DNA of 64,000 nt from Siphlonurus alternatus (taxonomy: Eukaryota > Arthropoda > Insecta > Ephemeroptera > Siphlonuridae): positions 34,668,203-34,732,202 of the forward strand of contig OX463779.1 of NCBI GenBank assembly GCA_949825025.1, read 5' to 3'. This document shows positions 26,475-40,458 of the stretch, one piece after another. Numbering within the stretch: the first letter of the stretch is position 1; each line of letters begins with the position of its first letter. The notes below the pieces were generated by a model, which ran no database searches, was not told the DNA's origin, and saw only the letters and a program-made list of their open reading frames with translations. A program made the translations under genes and the position numbers.

Positions 26475-28980
26475 ATTATTTTACACAACAAGGCTTTTAC
26501 GAATATTAAAAACAAAAGAATGTCGATTATAATCTTTATTTTTTTAAAAAAAATTAAGTGCTTGATAATACAGTACAAAAACTTTTGCGGCTATACGTTA
26601 ATTATCATTATTATTATTAAAAGTTTGAGCCTTTATTTCTCTCTCTCTCTCTCTCTTTTGGTATTTCCTCGCTTCGGGTTTATACTAATCCTTCATTTAT
26701 TTCTTCGCTCGTTGCTTAATGGAGACGAACTTGGGCTATTTAATTTGCCTGCAAAGAAAAATCTGTCTTCATTTACAGGATAATTAGACTTCTTTATCTT
26801 GCTTAAAATGAAGATGAGAGATATTTTATAAGATAGATGTATACTGTACTTAGATATAATTATTATTATTAAAGGAAAAACTACACTTTTTTACCCCTTG
26901 GTCTATAGTATTAAAAATATTATTTGCTTTGTTTTATTCAGCGTAAAAGTTTAAAAATTGGTCAAAAATAAAACAAATATAACTTAATTTATTTTTATAG
27001 ATTCTTTGAGTGACGGTAATAAATTTACTGAGAATGACATGAATTAGTGCATGTTAACATTTTTATTTTCACATTTAAGTTAACTAAAAAAAGTAATTTG
27101 TTTCATTAAGAAACGAATTAAAGTCTTAGTAAATGGAAACAAACATACATTTTGATTTTTAAAAACACTTGGTGACAAAATTATCTAATTATCTGTTGGT
27201 GTTTATTTTGTGATTTTTTACAAAAACACAGACCTGCAAGACAAAAAATAAAGGTACAAAAAAAGCCTCTTGTATAGGATTTCCATTATATTACATCAAG
27301 AATATATATAAAAATCAAGGTATATTATATCTTAAGGTAAGTCAAACAAAAGACCCTCAATGTTTTTGAAATACTTAATTAAACAGTCATAATTTACATT
27401 CTTTATTTTCAAATTTTCCACCATTTTTTCTTAGTTACAACTCTAAAGTACTTATTAATGATATTTTTGACCTATCTCAATATAGAATTACCTTGAAAAA
27501 AGACATAAGATTGTGGTGAGAGGTAAAATTCTAGGCACACATCTTGTTTGACAAGCAATACATTGAAGTTGGATTGGAATTGAGCCAAACAAACTTGATG
27601 TGATTTTTGTTTCGAGACACACAAGCTTGAATCTTATGTAGCAACAGCATCAGTCTAGCACACCGATTGCAGAGCATAATAACAAGGACTATCTAGCTAG
27701 TCTGAGTCTATTCTCAGCACCCTCTCTTTCAAGGTAGAAGTCAAGTCACTTTAGCGTCTCAACACTCATCAATCCAATACGAGCACATTTCACAACCTGT
27801 GAAACATTTTATCCTCTCGTTCAAAAACTTAAATTCATATAAATAATATAAAAATATAGAGTATTCTTTTTTCACATAATATATGGCAAAAAAATATTTT
27901 TATATTTCAAACAAGATTTTTATATTGTATTAAGTTCATTTTTTTATGCTCTAGCTTTGTTTACTTTATGCTTACTGTATGTACACTTGTTTCATATTCG
28001 TATTTTTTTTGTTTTTTAAGAATATATAGCTTGAAGGGTTTGTATGAAGACATATAAGACATGAAAAAGTTGTGCAGGCAACAGCAGTAAGCTTATTTGT
28101 CACAGCTGCGTATGTCATATCGTGATGGATGTTCTTTGTCATAATATAGAAATAATTTTTATTATACTGCAGTATTTTACTGCACTTTTGATGGATTAAG
28201 ATCTGAAAGCTGTTGCATGAAAATAGATAAACGATAAAGTCAATCAGCTTGTGACTACCCTTGCTGTCATTATCTGCCCCATTAACCACATTAAGCTGGT
28301 TCATACGTTGAGTATGTACATTGTTTACGTAAATATTGCGGGTGATAATTTTGTTTACATAAGCGTGACGTCATGTTGTAGTTAGTACAAATTTAAAATA
28401 ACATCCATGTTAATATAAACACTAATCAGATTTTACATTAGGACTATAAGGAGAAAGATTTTAGATCTCTCAAGCTTTTAGATCTCTCAACTCTTTGGTT
28501 TTCAACTGAATTTTGAAAATATCTTCATATTCAAATTATTGTGAAGTTACTTAAAAAATTATAAATAATCATAAAGAACACCCACTTGTGCATACGGGAG
28601 GTGAATGATGTCATCCTTCATCAATTGTTGACCATTCCGATTGAGGTTTCCATGATTCTCTCAGTCACAACCACAGGCGAAAAATGTATTACTATAGGAC
28701 ATGCTCACCTCGGTTTTGGAAAGACCCGAAAAATCATAAACAATGTTAGTTAGGATTCACAAAGAAATCGGGAGTTGAATTCACTCACTTATGACCTGCA
28801 GTACTCTATAACAGGGTCAAGTTAAAATAAAATGAATAATTAAATATTTTAAAAAATCCAGACTATAAATTAATGAGGTTTGATAATATTAGCTACCAAT
28901 TTATTTGAAGATGATTTTATTGATACAAATAGAAAACTACTATTATGTATATGTTATTAAAAGACATCGCATTGAGAATT
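24061..28980. other. Non-coding sequence
   Basis: A GC-rich patch at 24810-24980 (GGGGGAGGGATGAAAGGGGG, CACCCCCCGGGCACCC). A small inverted repeat CAGTCTAGTTTTTGAGATAT / ATCTCAAAAACTAGACTG at 26130-26253. TGACGTCA at 28366-28373. The rest is AT-rich without a gene. Confidence 0.55.
26399..26471 (+). repeat. (TA)n microsatellite
   Basis: TA run with a single TG interruption near its start. Confidence 0.97.
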
Positions 28981-29150
28981 AAATATAAATAAATAGAACG
29001 TAGTCAGACTAGAGATCCGTCAATCAAGTGGCCAGTTGGACGTACGTCTAGCCAGTCAGCTGATAGGCAGCAGCAGCAGCAGGAGCTGAAAGCATTTCAC
29101 GCCCCCCTGGCTGCGCTATACGCCTCCTTGGCATACAACAAAAGCAGCAT
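28981..29150. other. GC-richer island
   Basis: Contains GTCAATCAAGTGGCC, CAGTCAGCTGATAGG, five AGC triplets and ACGCCCCCCTGGCTGCGC. No frame of note; candidate regulatory patch. Confidence 0.35.
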
Positions 29151-31086
29151 ATCACACACTGTAGTAGTAAACTCTATTCCTAGCAAACACTAAACCACGA
29201 TATATAAAATAAAAGGGTAGTAACATTTTTTTGTTATACGTACATAATAAAATAATCTTAGTAATAAATTATTAAAATATCAAATGTTATGTATTTTAAT
29301 CAAACATTTTCAAAAACTAAATCTTTTTTATTACGATAATAAAGTTTTAGTAATTCAATTACTATATTACCTGTTTTAAGTATTTACCTTGAAACCACCC
29401 CATCATAAGCTTTAAAACTGTGTAAACTCTTGTTTATATACTATGTACATGTACATATACTGTATACACAAGTTAACCGCATATAACGAAGACGAAGAGA
29501 GGAGCCAAGTGAATCAAATTACGTCAATACCCCACATGGACTAGTATAGGTAGTCTATTTCAACACATCACTATGCACTCGTCAACCTCGGTTCTCTCTC
29601 TAGAAACCCTGTCCAACACAATAAACAAAACAATCGTTGATTCCGTAACACTTTCGAGAACAAAACTATTTTGCGTTTAAAAAAAGCTCACAAAAGAATT
29701 TTAAGTTAATCCCTTCGCTACACTTTTATTTTTCTTTTGTTTCTTCTATAACAGTTTTTTTCTTCTTCTTTAAAAAAAAAGAGAAAGACGTTTTTACTTG
29801 TTTAGTAAAATTATATAACAATATAGTATTTTTAGTTTATTGTTAAGTAGTTAAATCAATTTACGTTATATGAACATATTATATGCTGACATATTCTTTA
29901 TTCTGTTGTTGTTTTAATGAAAGTTTCATTGCCTCATTTTGTGGTTTAAAGCTGGAGAGCTGAAATAGCTAACTAAGTTAGTTTTCTCATAAACGTTTAT
30001 ATACAAAAGATAAAACAAAAACAAGGATTTGATGACCACGATTAACCTCGCCATAAGCATAATCTGCCTTGTAAGGTATGTTGTTTGTTGTGCATGTAAG
30101 CACAAAAAGTTGCATACTTCGCAGGATACAAAGCAGCGTTTACCCTAAGACTAAATAAAACAAGTGTTTATGTAAGTTCTCTGAGTAAATAAATAAATAA
30201 TAAAAAAATATAATATTCTCTTATTGTCGAGCTTTAAATCTCTTCAACCATGTACATTTTTTATGCTGATTCATTGCAAAGCTATGATATAAGGCACAAG
30301 AATGGAAATGAAATTAATAATGATATAGTAAAATAAAACATTCTTAATTGTATTCTTTGTTTAACGAGTTGAAAAATATGTAATAACAAAAAGATATATC
30401 ATACCTCACTTTAAAGATTACGAAGACCCGCATTGAATCTACATGCAATATGTATATTATAACATATGACGATGGACTTGATAATATAACGATTCCTCTT
30501 ACATCTTTAACTTAAAACCTCAACAAACAAAAAATATAAGGTAAGAAATGGCTTCCTCGTAAACATGTAAAGTATAGACATACATTATCCATAACCCTAG
30601 TATGTATTTACATTTAGCTCTGATGTAGGTCATCCTGACCCATGTCTTCTCTCCATCTCAGCATAAAATACAAACACACATTTCCACTGGACAACCATAT
30701 TTACATTTCACTGACAAAAAAAGTTACAGAACTATATGATAAAAAAATAGTATAATGTGACAATAAAGTGAGCAGGTACCCAAAATATAGAAGATCGATG
30801 TTTGCTATAAGGTGAAGGGGTCTCTACAGACCTCTCTAGTGAGTCAAATATTCATGGCAGCAGCAGTAGTAGTAGCTAGACTAGGGCGGGACCAACGATG
30901 TTTGCACACCACTTGTGAGGTAATGCGGTGTCAAGTGTCGGTCCAAGACATACACATGTATATATAGTATAATTCTCCTCCAGCACTTTGATAAATGAAT
31001 TAGTATTGACTTCATATGATGTACTATTTATATAGACTATAAGAATATCCTATATGAAATATCATCATTCTGCATATGTCAATAGT

Positions 31087-31088
<2 letters not shown>

Positions 31089-31152
<64 letters not shown>
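31089..31152 (+). repeat. (TA)n microsatellite
   Basis: Pure TA run. Confidence 0.97.
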
Positions 31153-31154
<2 letters not shown>

Positions 31155-31439
31155 ACGTAATTTATAAAATTAATAGCAAATATTGATATCATATATATAT
31201 ATGTGAATGTCAATATAAATTTTATTTTTATAATTAATTAGTTTCATTAGTTAAATTAAAAAATATATGATTTTATTATTAGTTATTATTTGTATTGTTT
31301 GTACCAATGAAGTATGTTTCAATAACCATACGTATAAAATAATAATTAAATAATAAAAAGAAAACTAATTAAAATATAATTCAAAAATATAAAATCATTA
31401 TAAAAATATTTTAATTAAAAATTACTTTTTTTTATACAT

Positions 31440-31506
31440 GTTAATAGAAATTTAATACATAATAATATATTTAATAGAAATTTAATACATAACAATATAT
31501 ATATAT
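31440..31506 (+). repeat. Short tandem duplication
   Basis: TTAATAGAAATTTAATACAT plus AA(T/C)AATATA occurs twice in tandem, followed by a short TA run. Confidence 0.85.
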
Positions 31507-31660
31507 TTTTTATCTTGATATAAATACATTCACGCAATTTTATAAAAACATCCATGAATTGTATTATTTTTGTTTTTAACTAACAATTATTTTGCTCACA
31601 AAAAAAGAAAGAAGTTTTTTTAGCGGCAAGATTTTTGTGACAGGGAGTTAAAACAATCCT

Positions 31661-34600
31661 TCCCTCGAGTCAGGAATGTGTGTAAATCATGGTGGACAGC
31701 ACGAGGCAGCCTGCACCCTTCTTTTCCTCACAACACACAAAGGCGCCAGGGGCAAAAGCAAGCAGTACACGCCAACACCACAACCCCCTCTTCCCCCTCC
31801 CCCAACACACTCAAAAACTCTAAGGTTTCACACGCAGCACGCAATATTATAAGCCACTTGGCTTTCGTACAGCAAAATACACGAAAGTGATTAATATTAG
31901 TAGGGTATAAGGTAATAAAAAAATAGTATATATATAAATATTGTTTAGTTTCAAGGTTTTTGTGCTATACATTTTATTTTTTTTTTTAATTTTAAATTAT
32001 TTGTTATGATCTCAGATGAGTTTCTCAAGAGAACATTTTATTTTTTAATAAAAAAAGTGTAATGACAATAATCTTTAATGTCAACTAATACTTTCATATT
32101 TTAGCATAATAGTATCAACAGTGTCATGAAAAAAAAAATCATAACATTTCTTGTTTTCTTAGAATGTCCTGTCCAATTTTTTTCTCTTTTAAATTATTAC
32201 CTTGTTTCTTCATTTCTACAATTAAATTACACCACGTTGACATTTTAACATTATAAATATTTAGTATAATTTCATAGTATATCAAATAATTTCTACTCTA
32301 TTTTTTATATAAAGTGTATGTTATAAAAATGTAATTTTTTTTCCCCTTTCTGATATGTTTGATAAATATGATGTGATAGCCAAGGTTTTGCGGGAAATGT
32401 GGGACGATTCAGCAAAAACATTTCGCCCAATAAAAGAATGACAACTTTGGTAGCAAAAAGAAAACTCATCGTGGATTACATGGAAAACGATAAAGACATA
32501 TATTATATTCCATGTATAGAAAAATATTACTTCGAACGAAATGAAGAAAAGTTTTTTTTATTGTTATTTTTTTTTGTTCTGGTGAAGTCGATATAAAAGT
32601 TTTTGATACTACAAACTTTATACGATACGTATTACAGACTATCATAGTTCAACTCCATTTATATTATACCTTCTCAATAGCACAGCAAGCAATACTCAGC
32701 ATTAAAAAATTATATCTTTTCTTTGTAATGTACAAAACATATCTGAATCAACAAACTTTTTTTTTAATTATGCAAATAATCCTAAAGTTGGCTGAAATTT
32801 AAAAAAGTATAGTTACGTTTTTAAAATTGTCAACCTACTTTTAAATTAAAATTTAAAAAAAAGACATAACATAATTTTTTGTGTATGACTTAATATCATC
32901 TTTAAGTCGTAATAAATGTGTCTTAATTTTTTTTTTAAAGTGACACGTTAAAAAAAAGTGCGCATGTATATTATATATACTTACAAAAAAACACTTTAAT
33001 TTGTTTAAAAACATTTTAGTTAAATATAAGAAATGAGATCATAAACCATGGTGGCAGTGTAACATAGCAACTGTGAGTATCTTCTGTAAGCTTGAAGTCT
33101 CTCATTTGTGGTACTTTCCAAGACATCAAGCCGTCCCTCCTTCCAAGCAAGTCGCCTGCTGCCCTTTAATCCCGCCATCAATCAGTGACAAAGGCGGTGG
33201 TGCTGGCGCATTAAGAACAACGGGTACGCGTGATTTGTCACTAAGGATGACTCTTGAAACCCTCGACTTATTTCCTCCCTAATACTTTTCTATGTATTTC
33301 CTATATGAAGAAAAACCCCTTCCTTAGATATTTTCACCCTCCTTTCCATTATGTTATAGAGGTTTTGACACGAGTAATGTTTGCGCTCTATTAGCAAAAT
33401 GCCGCGGGCGTCCTCCCAAAGTCGCTATAGCTAGAGAAAAGAGAAGGCGTTTGCACTATATAGTGGCGCCATTGGTATATATAAGAAGTAAAAAAAAAAA
33501 AAAAGGAGGAAAGAATCAAGGTTTCTTTGTAGTATAAGAAATCGTAGTGGGGTCGCTAAAGGCTATAGGGAAGTGAAGGAAGGAGTATTAGAGTATAGAG
33601 GGGTTAAGGAGAGCTAGAAGAGAGAGAGAAAGAGGATAGAATCTGTAGGTCTCCAAGTTCCATTCATCACCTTGTCTCCTTCCTTCTTCTCCACCCGCTA
33701 GCTAGCCTGCCTCTCTCTCTCTTTCTCTCTCTCTTTTTCGCACATACACACAACGACGTCGCGACTATTTCTCCACTCTTGCACTTAACGCTCGACTGAG
33801 TTTCCTGAAACTATTCCACCCTTCTTCTAAAAATATGGAACTGTGAAAGGAAAACGTGATGACAACACAAAGTTTTCAAATTGACACAAAATAAAAATTT
33901 ATTGTCGAATCATATAATATTATTCGTCTCATTGAAATAAATGGTTATTATATTTTGCTTCAACCCGTTACTATACATTATAAATTTTCCTTGCTCTTTA
34001 TTTCCCCATAAGAGATTCATATAAAATAGTTTGAATTTATACGATTTTTTTTTTCAGTTAAAGTGTAGTAATAATTGAAGATAATATATAATGGAATAGA
34101 AATTTATAACATTGTATAGTGAACAAATTTATTTTAATTGTGTATGGAATTGATGATATTTTTTACTTGACTTAATGAGCAAAGAGTGTTAAAAAACAAA
34201 CACAGTAAGCTATATTTGCCTCGGTACTCGGTACAAGAAAACAAGAATAGACAAATGTTTTTTTACAATATTTATGTCATCAACTTTTTGTTTCTCTTAT
34301 TTTATTTTAATGAGTTAAAAAAAAGTTGACAAAGTTGTAAACACGAGTTTTAGAAAGAGTACATAAATATAACCTTAAGAATTCATTGAATATCAAAATA
34401 CATTGCAGAGGCATGAAGTCAAGCAATAAAAATAAATCGAAATTACAGGCAGTACCACCAGCAAGTAACGCTATCAAACTTTCAGAAACTGCATGAAAGG
34501 TTAACGCCTGGATCTATATGCAACTTCTTTAACTGCATTGCATTGCAGGTTGCATATACGCAAATGCCACAGGCGCAAGGCGTAGCTGATTTGTTACGAG

Positions 34601-36442
34601 GTTAAAAAAAATAAAAACTGTCAAAACCAAATAATTTCTATAGTATGAAATATTTTCAACACGTTCATAAATTTAAAAAAAATAAACTCTTCAGATATTT
34701 AGTTAATATAAGTTAAAGTTATAGTTGTAAATTTATTACATTAACAAAAAATGTAACAAGATTTTTTTTTAAAATTATTATTTATAATAATATACCTTAA
34801 ACATTTATGATATCATGTACCAGACACCTTAAATTATTACAACCCCATTAGTATAGTTATATTAGAATTGCAGTGGCTTGCAATGTAATACAGATATGAG
34901 CAAATATATACTGCTGCAATGTGTATTATGTATATTCATATATGCAAGCAAGGTATGGGCTATCATGAGAAAGGGGGTAGAGAGAGAAGAGAGAAATCAT
35001 GAGATATTCATATGAAGAGAGTAAATTTAATTACGGTACATCATGGACTTGCCTAGGCATGAACAAGGAGCAGGCATGTACATAGTCTCTTAATGAGAGT
35101 GTCGAGGAGAGAATTTGCGTCAGGAGCAGATGATAATGTTACAGCAATGATGATGATGATGATGTTAATACCATAGTAGCAAGGGAAAATAAATTACGTA
35201 AAGTCATTATTGATCAATTTATCAACCGGATATTTTATTTTTAATCTTTTTTAATATATATATAAAAAAAATATAAATATATACATATATAGAACACGAT
35301 ATGACGTCAGTATGGGTTTAAATGTATAAAAATATATACTAAAGATCAATAGTTATGTAATTATGATATCAGATATCTGGTGTAGACGTTTGCAGACTTA
35401 ATTAAATTTATATATTAAATACAAAATTAGTTTATAGTGTATTATTAGCAGCAATCGAAACAAACTTATATATATTAATCCGAGACCAGGGATGTATTTT
35501 ATTATTAAGTTTATCCTGTAAAATTTTTAACCTAAAATATACAAAATGAACGTAGATCCCAAATGTTTGTTAATTTAATTTGAGTAATCTGTTTTTAATA
35601 ATGAAATACAATTATTAAGATACGGAAGTGATACAATTTACATTTCTTGAAGTCCTAGATTTTTTATTGTTCTTATAAGATATTTTCTAAGCCAAATGTA
35701 GTCAATTTTTGTTCTATATAGAACGAGATAAAATTTTATTACAACTAACGATAAATTGTAAGGTGTAAAATAGGCTTAACATGTATTGTATTTTTGTTAA
35801 AGCAGCAAACGATATATATTAAAACAGCACTATAATTTAGAGCGAAAATACCCACAAAGTGTGTAATTATTCCGCAAAGTTTAATTCGATTAAAACTCGA
35901 TGTTACTCTCACGAATTTGAGCGATAAATTTTGTTGGAACGTTTCACGTCTCTTTTCGTGCCACGCTACGCCAGTATTTTGCCGCAACGCCACATCTGTG
36001 ATTAACGCAGCAAACTCGCATACATTCTTGCTATAGGCCGGGACATTCTGCACCAATTTCATAGGAATTTACACTGACCGCGGACTCAAGAGGAGTACTT
36101 AACATAGCTTCATCCTTTTTATTCACATAACACAAAATGTAGGCAAATTTGTGGCGTGTTTGAAGTAGTTTTACTTGATGAGAGCCAATTATCAAAATTT
36201 TTTTGTTTACTTTTTGTTTTCTTTGGTTCACATACTGAAAATTTAAGCTGGTTTTTGTTTATAATGAAGTAATAACAGTATCTAAAACTATAATACAAAA
36301 TTAATAAGTATATACTAGCTTATTACCAAAACGACCGTATTTTAACATTATATATACGTGATATACTTACGTCGTATTCATAACGTAGTTCTATAATACT
36401 GCATGTTATCCTCACATTACTAACCAAAATTAGAAAACAAGA
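31661..36442. other. Non-coding sequence with GC-richer patches
   Basis: Patches at 31670-31830, 33060-33280 and 33370-33480 are less AT-rich; short frames in them have no family match. A CT-rich stretch lies at 33700-33740, an imperfect hairpin at 34505-34575, and TGACGTCA at 35302-35309. Otherwise AT-rich. Confidence 0.55.
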
Positions 36443-36920
36443 TTGGAATATTGTATAACCCAATGTACCACATTTGTATATTTGGTACATATGAAGCAAC
36501 TGGAGAGAAGATATCACACAAATGAGACAAGAAATCAATTATCAGAGCCTGTAGTAGTACCGTTAGCAAATAACAGATATGGTGAGAGAGCTTTGGATGT
36601 TGTCTTGCCAAAAATTTGGAACGAAATTCCATTTTTTATTAAACAATCAAAGGGTAAAATTGAACTCAAAACTAAAATTAAAAAATGGTTTATATCTTAA
36701 TTTTTTTTTTCTGTTTGGATATTTTTTAATTAAAAGAACTATATGTGCATGTTTTTGCTGATTGTTAATTTTTATTGTATTTTTTTCTGTTTTTAATTTT
36801 CTGCAAAGCTCACTATAATGTAAGATAATTTGTACACCAGCACCTACCCATAAGGCTTCCGGCCTTGGTAGGACTGTATTCTTTTTTTTTTTTCACTAAT
36901 AAAACTATTTAAAAAAAAAC
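36443..36920 (+). mobile_element. 5'-truncated non-LTR retrotransposon (LINE) tail
   Basis: The open frame at 36443-36700 ends with the characteristic C-terminus of LINE reverse transcriptases: HTNETRNQL, then VVVPLANNRYGERALDVVLP, KIWNEIPFFIK and a basic KTKIKKWF end. Family knowledge: Jockey/CR1/L2-type ORF2 proteins end with H-T-R-x, a basic Y-G-x-R-(S/A) segment and a (L/I)WN-x-(L/I)P motif. A short 3' UTR follows with a GGCTTCCGGCC hairpin, then AATAAA and an A-rich end near 36910. Everything upstream of this last part of ORF2 is missing. Clade cannot be assigned. Confidence 0.8.
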
Positions 36921-37139
36921 ATGGAAAGTTAAATTTAGCTTACTAAAAAAAAAAAATAAAAAAATCTTAATAATGTTAATTCATTCATTGAGTTCTCTAT
37001 AAAATTAAAGTTAAAAAAATAAATTTATAAAAAACTAACAATTCAATTTCCTTTTTAAAAACAAAATAAACAGGTCTGTCTCTCTTTAAAAACTTCTTCT
37101 TCTTTTTTTTTTTTTTTTTGCTATAGAATGTACAAAGTC

Positions 37140-37380
37140 TTTGATCATCGAGGCGGTAAAAATTCGGTTTGGTTTGATGGAGTGTTGGTCCGTATATATA
37201 TTGATGTGTACGAGCATCTGATAGTAGCCACGAGGCAGCAGAGAGAGTATGTACGAGACGTGTGATACAAGTCAAGATAGCAGCAGCGACACCCGGCGGC
37301 CGGGGGGGGGGGGGGGGGGGCTTGATGACCCCAGAGATGGCCACGCACACGGACTTCAGATACGCATCGTCCAAGGAAGA
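37140..37380 (-). other. GC-rich patch with a coding-like minus-strand start
   Basis: The minus strand from 37374 reads MDDAYLKSVCVAISGVIK with codons richer in G/C at third positions than neighbouring sequence, then runs into proline from the G19 tract. No upstream acceptor AG is next to it and no family is recognised. It may be a first exon, or chance. Confidence 0.2.
37302..37320 (+). repeat. Homopolymer G19 tract
   Basis: Nineteen consecutive G, preceded by CACCCGGCGGCC. Potential G-quadruplex on the plus strand. The length could be affected by sequencing error. Confidence 0.9.
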
Positions 37381-37693
37381 TAAAAATAAGATGTAATTTC
37401 TTTATACATTCACTTTTATATTCTGGATTTGGGGTAAAGAACTTGGATTATTCTCTCTTGGGAATTTCGTAGCTATAATACCATGCTTTGAATTTCGGTC
37501 AATTTCCCAATATTAATTATTACAAAATGTAATGAAAAAGAATTGTTAATACCAACAGCTAATATTGATTCTTAACTACTGTATTTGTTTTATTATATTT
37601 CCCCCATGAGTTTATTATTAACAATTTAGAGGCAGGAAATTCACAAACAGCCCTATAAGAACTGTATGAGGGAATATAAATTAAATATATAAT

Positions 37694-37873
37694 GGGGGGC
37701 ATTCACAAAGCACTTTAACCCCAACTTTAGCCCCAAGTTTTATCCCTGGTACTAAACATGGTGCTAAACCAGGGGCTAACCATGTCTAGCTCCTAGTTTA
37801 GCACCATATGTTTAGTACCAGGGATAAAACTTGGGGCTAAAATTGGGGTTAAAGTGCTTCGTGAATGCCCCCC
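37694..37873. mobile_element. Hairpin MITE, subfamily A copy 1
   Basis: A near-perfect 180-bp fold-back. GGGGGGCATTCACAAAGCAC opens it and the reverse complement closes it, with inner arms built on TTTAGCACCA/TGGTGCTAAA words. AAT sits on both sides, a possible 3-bp duplication. Same family as the element at 54834. Confidence 0.85.
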
Positions 37874-40458
37874 AATGTTTTTTTTAAACTATACTCTGTC
37901 AATATGAATTAAACATTTATAGCATTTCAATTTTGAAAAACGTCATTGAACTTTACATTCATCAATAACGTAATATAAATATATGTCATTTATAAATTAA
38001 CAGGACTAAAAATATCCTCTTATTTTTAGAAAGATAATTTATGTATAATTTATGTTATGTCAGAGATTGACGTCATTGACGAAGAGAGATTTTGGGGGCT
38101 AACCTTCTTCCTTCTCTAAAGAAATAAAGGAATCGTAACATAATATGATAAACATAGAAATTATATTTATAAACGACCTATATAACAATCGTTCAAAATA
38201 AGTCACTTTAAAACAAAACTTCTGGCTAGAGTCACTGATTATAGTAAATCGATCATGACACAGCTATGACTTAACACTGTAGAAGATTTGTTATTATGTT
38301 ACCTCTTGGGAGTACATTCCATGTTTGACAGTGAGAAACGAGGAGTTTATGTCTCATGTTCAAGTGCTCGGGTGGCCCATTGCTATCTCACGCTCTCCAT
38401 ACTTCTTCTTAGAGATACTCGGACTGAGGCAAATAAGACACCGGACACAAGATCCACCATCATCATCTTGTGACCATTCCAGTAAACATACAGGAATACT
38501 GATGTCCCACCATCACTTAACTTACACGCAATTTAAACACAAGTTTTAGCTTTTAATCTAACATGAAGGTCTTCAACATTCGTATTTAATGTCTAGATAC
38601 AAATCAACTGATTTTTTTTAATTACTGCTAAACTACGTCTAACCTTCAATTTATTAAAATGGGACTTGCATAAAGGTGGTCACACAGAGTGCTTGAAAGA
38701 TGAAAGAAGTGAATTTGCTAAACCATTAATATGATATTAACTTTATTATATTCGTATGAAATAAATGTTAATTTTCATAGTCATATCAATTTTATTAATA
38801 TTAATATAATCTAGAGTAATAAATTAAATAGTAATAATTAACAAGAGTTATTTCAAAAAGTTGAGTTCGATAAAGTTTATTGTGATTGCTGCACTTTAAA
38901 GGATTAATTCAGTGGTCTATTACGTATTTTTTTTTGCTGTAGAAAAAAAATATATTTCGTTAATATAAAATAACGTACAGTACATACTGTTGGAAGTATT
39001 ATGTATAATAATCAGCTTAACGTCCGAGCTTTTTTTTATATAAAGTACGATTCTATGATTTAATAACAGTAAACGTTAATATACTTTTATATGTAATAGG
39101 TTATTAAATGATTATTACATCAATCTATGTAACAATAAAAAATAATAAAAAAATGAAGTGCTGTCGCAACCTGTTATAACTTTAATATTTTGCAATAACC
39201 ATAATGTACAATTTAATTAGGTTACAACATGTTTTTTTTCCCGTAAAATAAATTCTGAAAAATAAATACCCCCAGTAAAATGAAGCATTATCGTTATTTT
39301 TTATTTATATAAAAATCATTAGATAATTGTCATTGTAAGTCAAAATTGTTTTTTATTGCTTAAATTTACAATTTTAGGTACAATTTAAGCATATTTTTTA
39401 CAACGAATGTTACGCTATTTTAATAATTGTTGCAAATAAACACGTCAAATACTGAACCCAAGACTAGCATAGTATATAGAAAGGTTTCAAATATCAAGAA
39501 TGATTTTTTTATAAATTACACGCCATTTCTAAATAATATTCTATATTTGTCTACTTTATAAACAGATTTTTTAAACCAATTGAAAGCTAGTTATAATCAT
39601 GTTGTATATCTGTGTAAATGACAAATATAAGAGAAAAGTTATATAAAGCTCTGCAAAATATAAAAAATGTATATTGATGTTGAAACATTATAAACTTACA
39701 AGTATTCATGGATTTAGTTATTTTTAACGTATTCATGAAAAAAATATTATATACATGCGTAGGGCAGCGTATATATAAACAAAAGCAAAAGCTGGTAAAT
39801 TAGATTATTCATAATTCCACCACATACACATACTAAGCCATGTCGGAGGAAGTCTGGAAGCCATATTAAATTATGCAGAGCGAAAACACACAATATTTAG
39901 TATAGTGAAAGTAGTATCACCCTAACAAAATAATGAACTGTTGTAGTTTAAAGTTGGTTTATCGGTCTTACAAGGATAATAACAAGTTGTTGCATGTTTG
40001 TTGCAGTCAGCTGATTCCATGCAACAGCATTGTACTCCACGTGAGAGGAAGAAAATCTGCTGTCACAACATATGCAATATTAATGCAAGAACTGAAATTA
40101 TTGTATATAAATTATGTATGTACAGTAAGACTGGGACACATCATGCATGAGAGTTAAAGTAGACACCAATAGTTCATTCGTCGTGTTGAATGGCAACGCT
40201 GTCTATATTATTGTAGCCTTGGAGGAGACGACTGAGTCACCTTATCTGAACTCTAACAGTGTTGTCACATTAGCCAGGTGAGTGGGCCGATGGTGCTCTC
40301 TTCAACACTCCAACATACGAAGAGTCCCTATTATATTAAACATTATTTTAAACATAACTGTACAATTTTTTACATGTAAAATTGTTTGTGCTTGAAAATT
40401 TCATAAAAATTTTCAGCTCAATTTTACTACAATCTTTTTAAATAATATTCTTACATAC
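37874..40458. other. Non-coding AT-rich sequence
   Basis: TGACGTCA at 38068-38075. The short frames at 38288-38549 and 39933-40157 match nothing I know. Confidence 0.55.

Larger units (their letters stand above)
29151..31660. other. Non-coding AT-rich sequence
   Basis: Nothing gene-like apart from the repeats listed separately. Confidence 0.6.
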
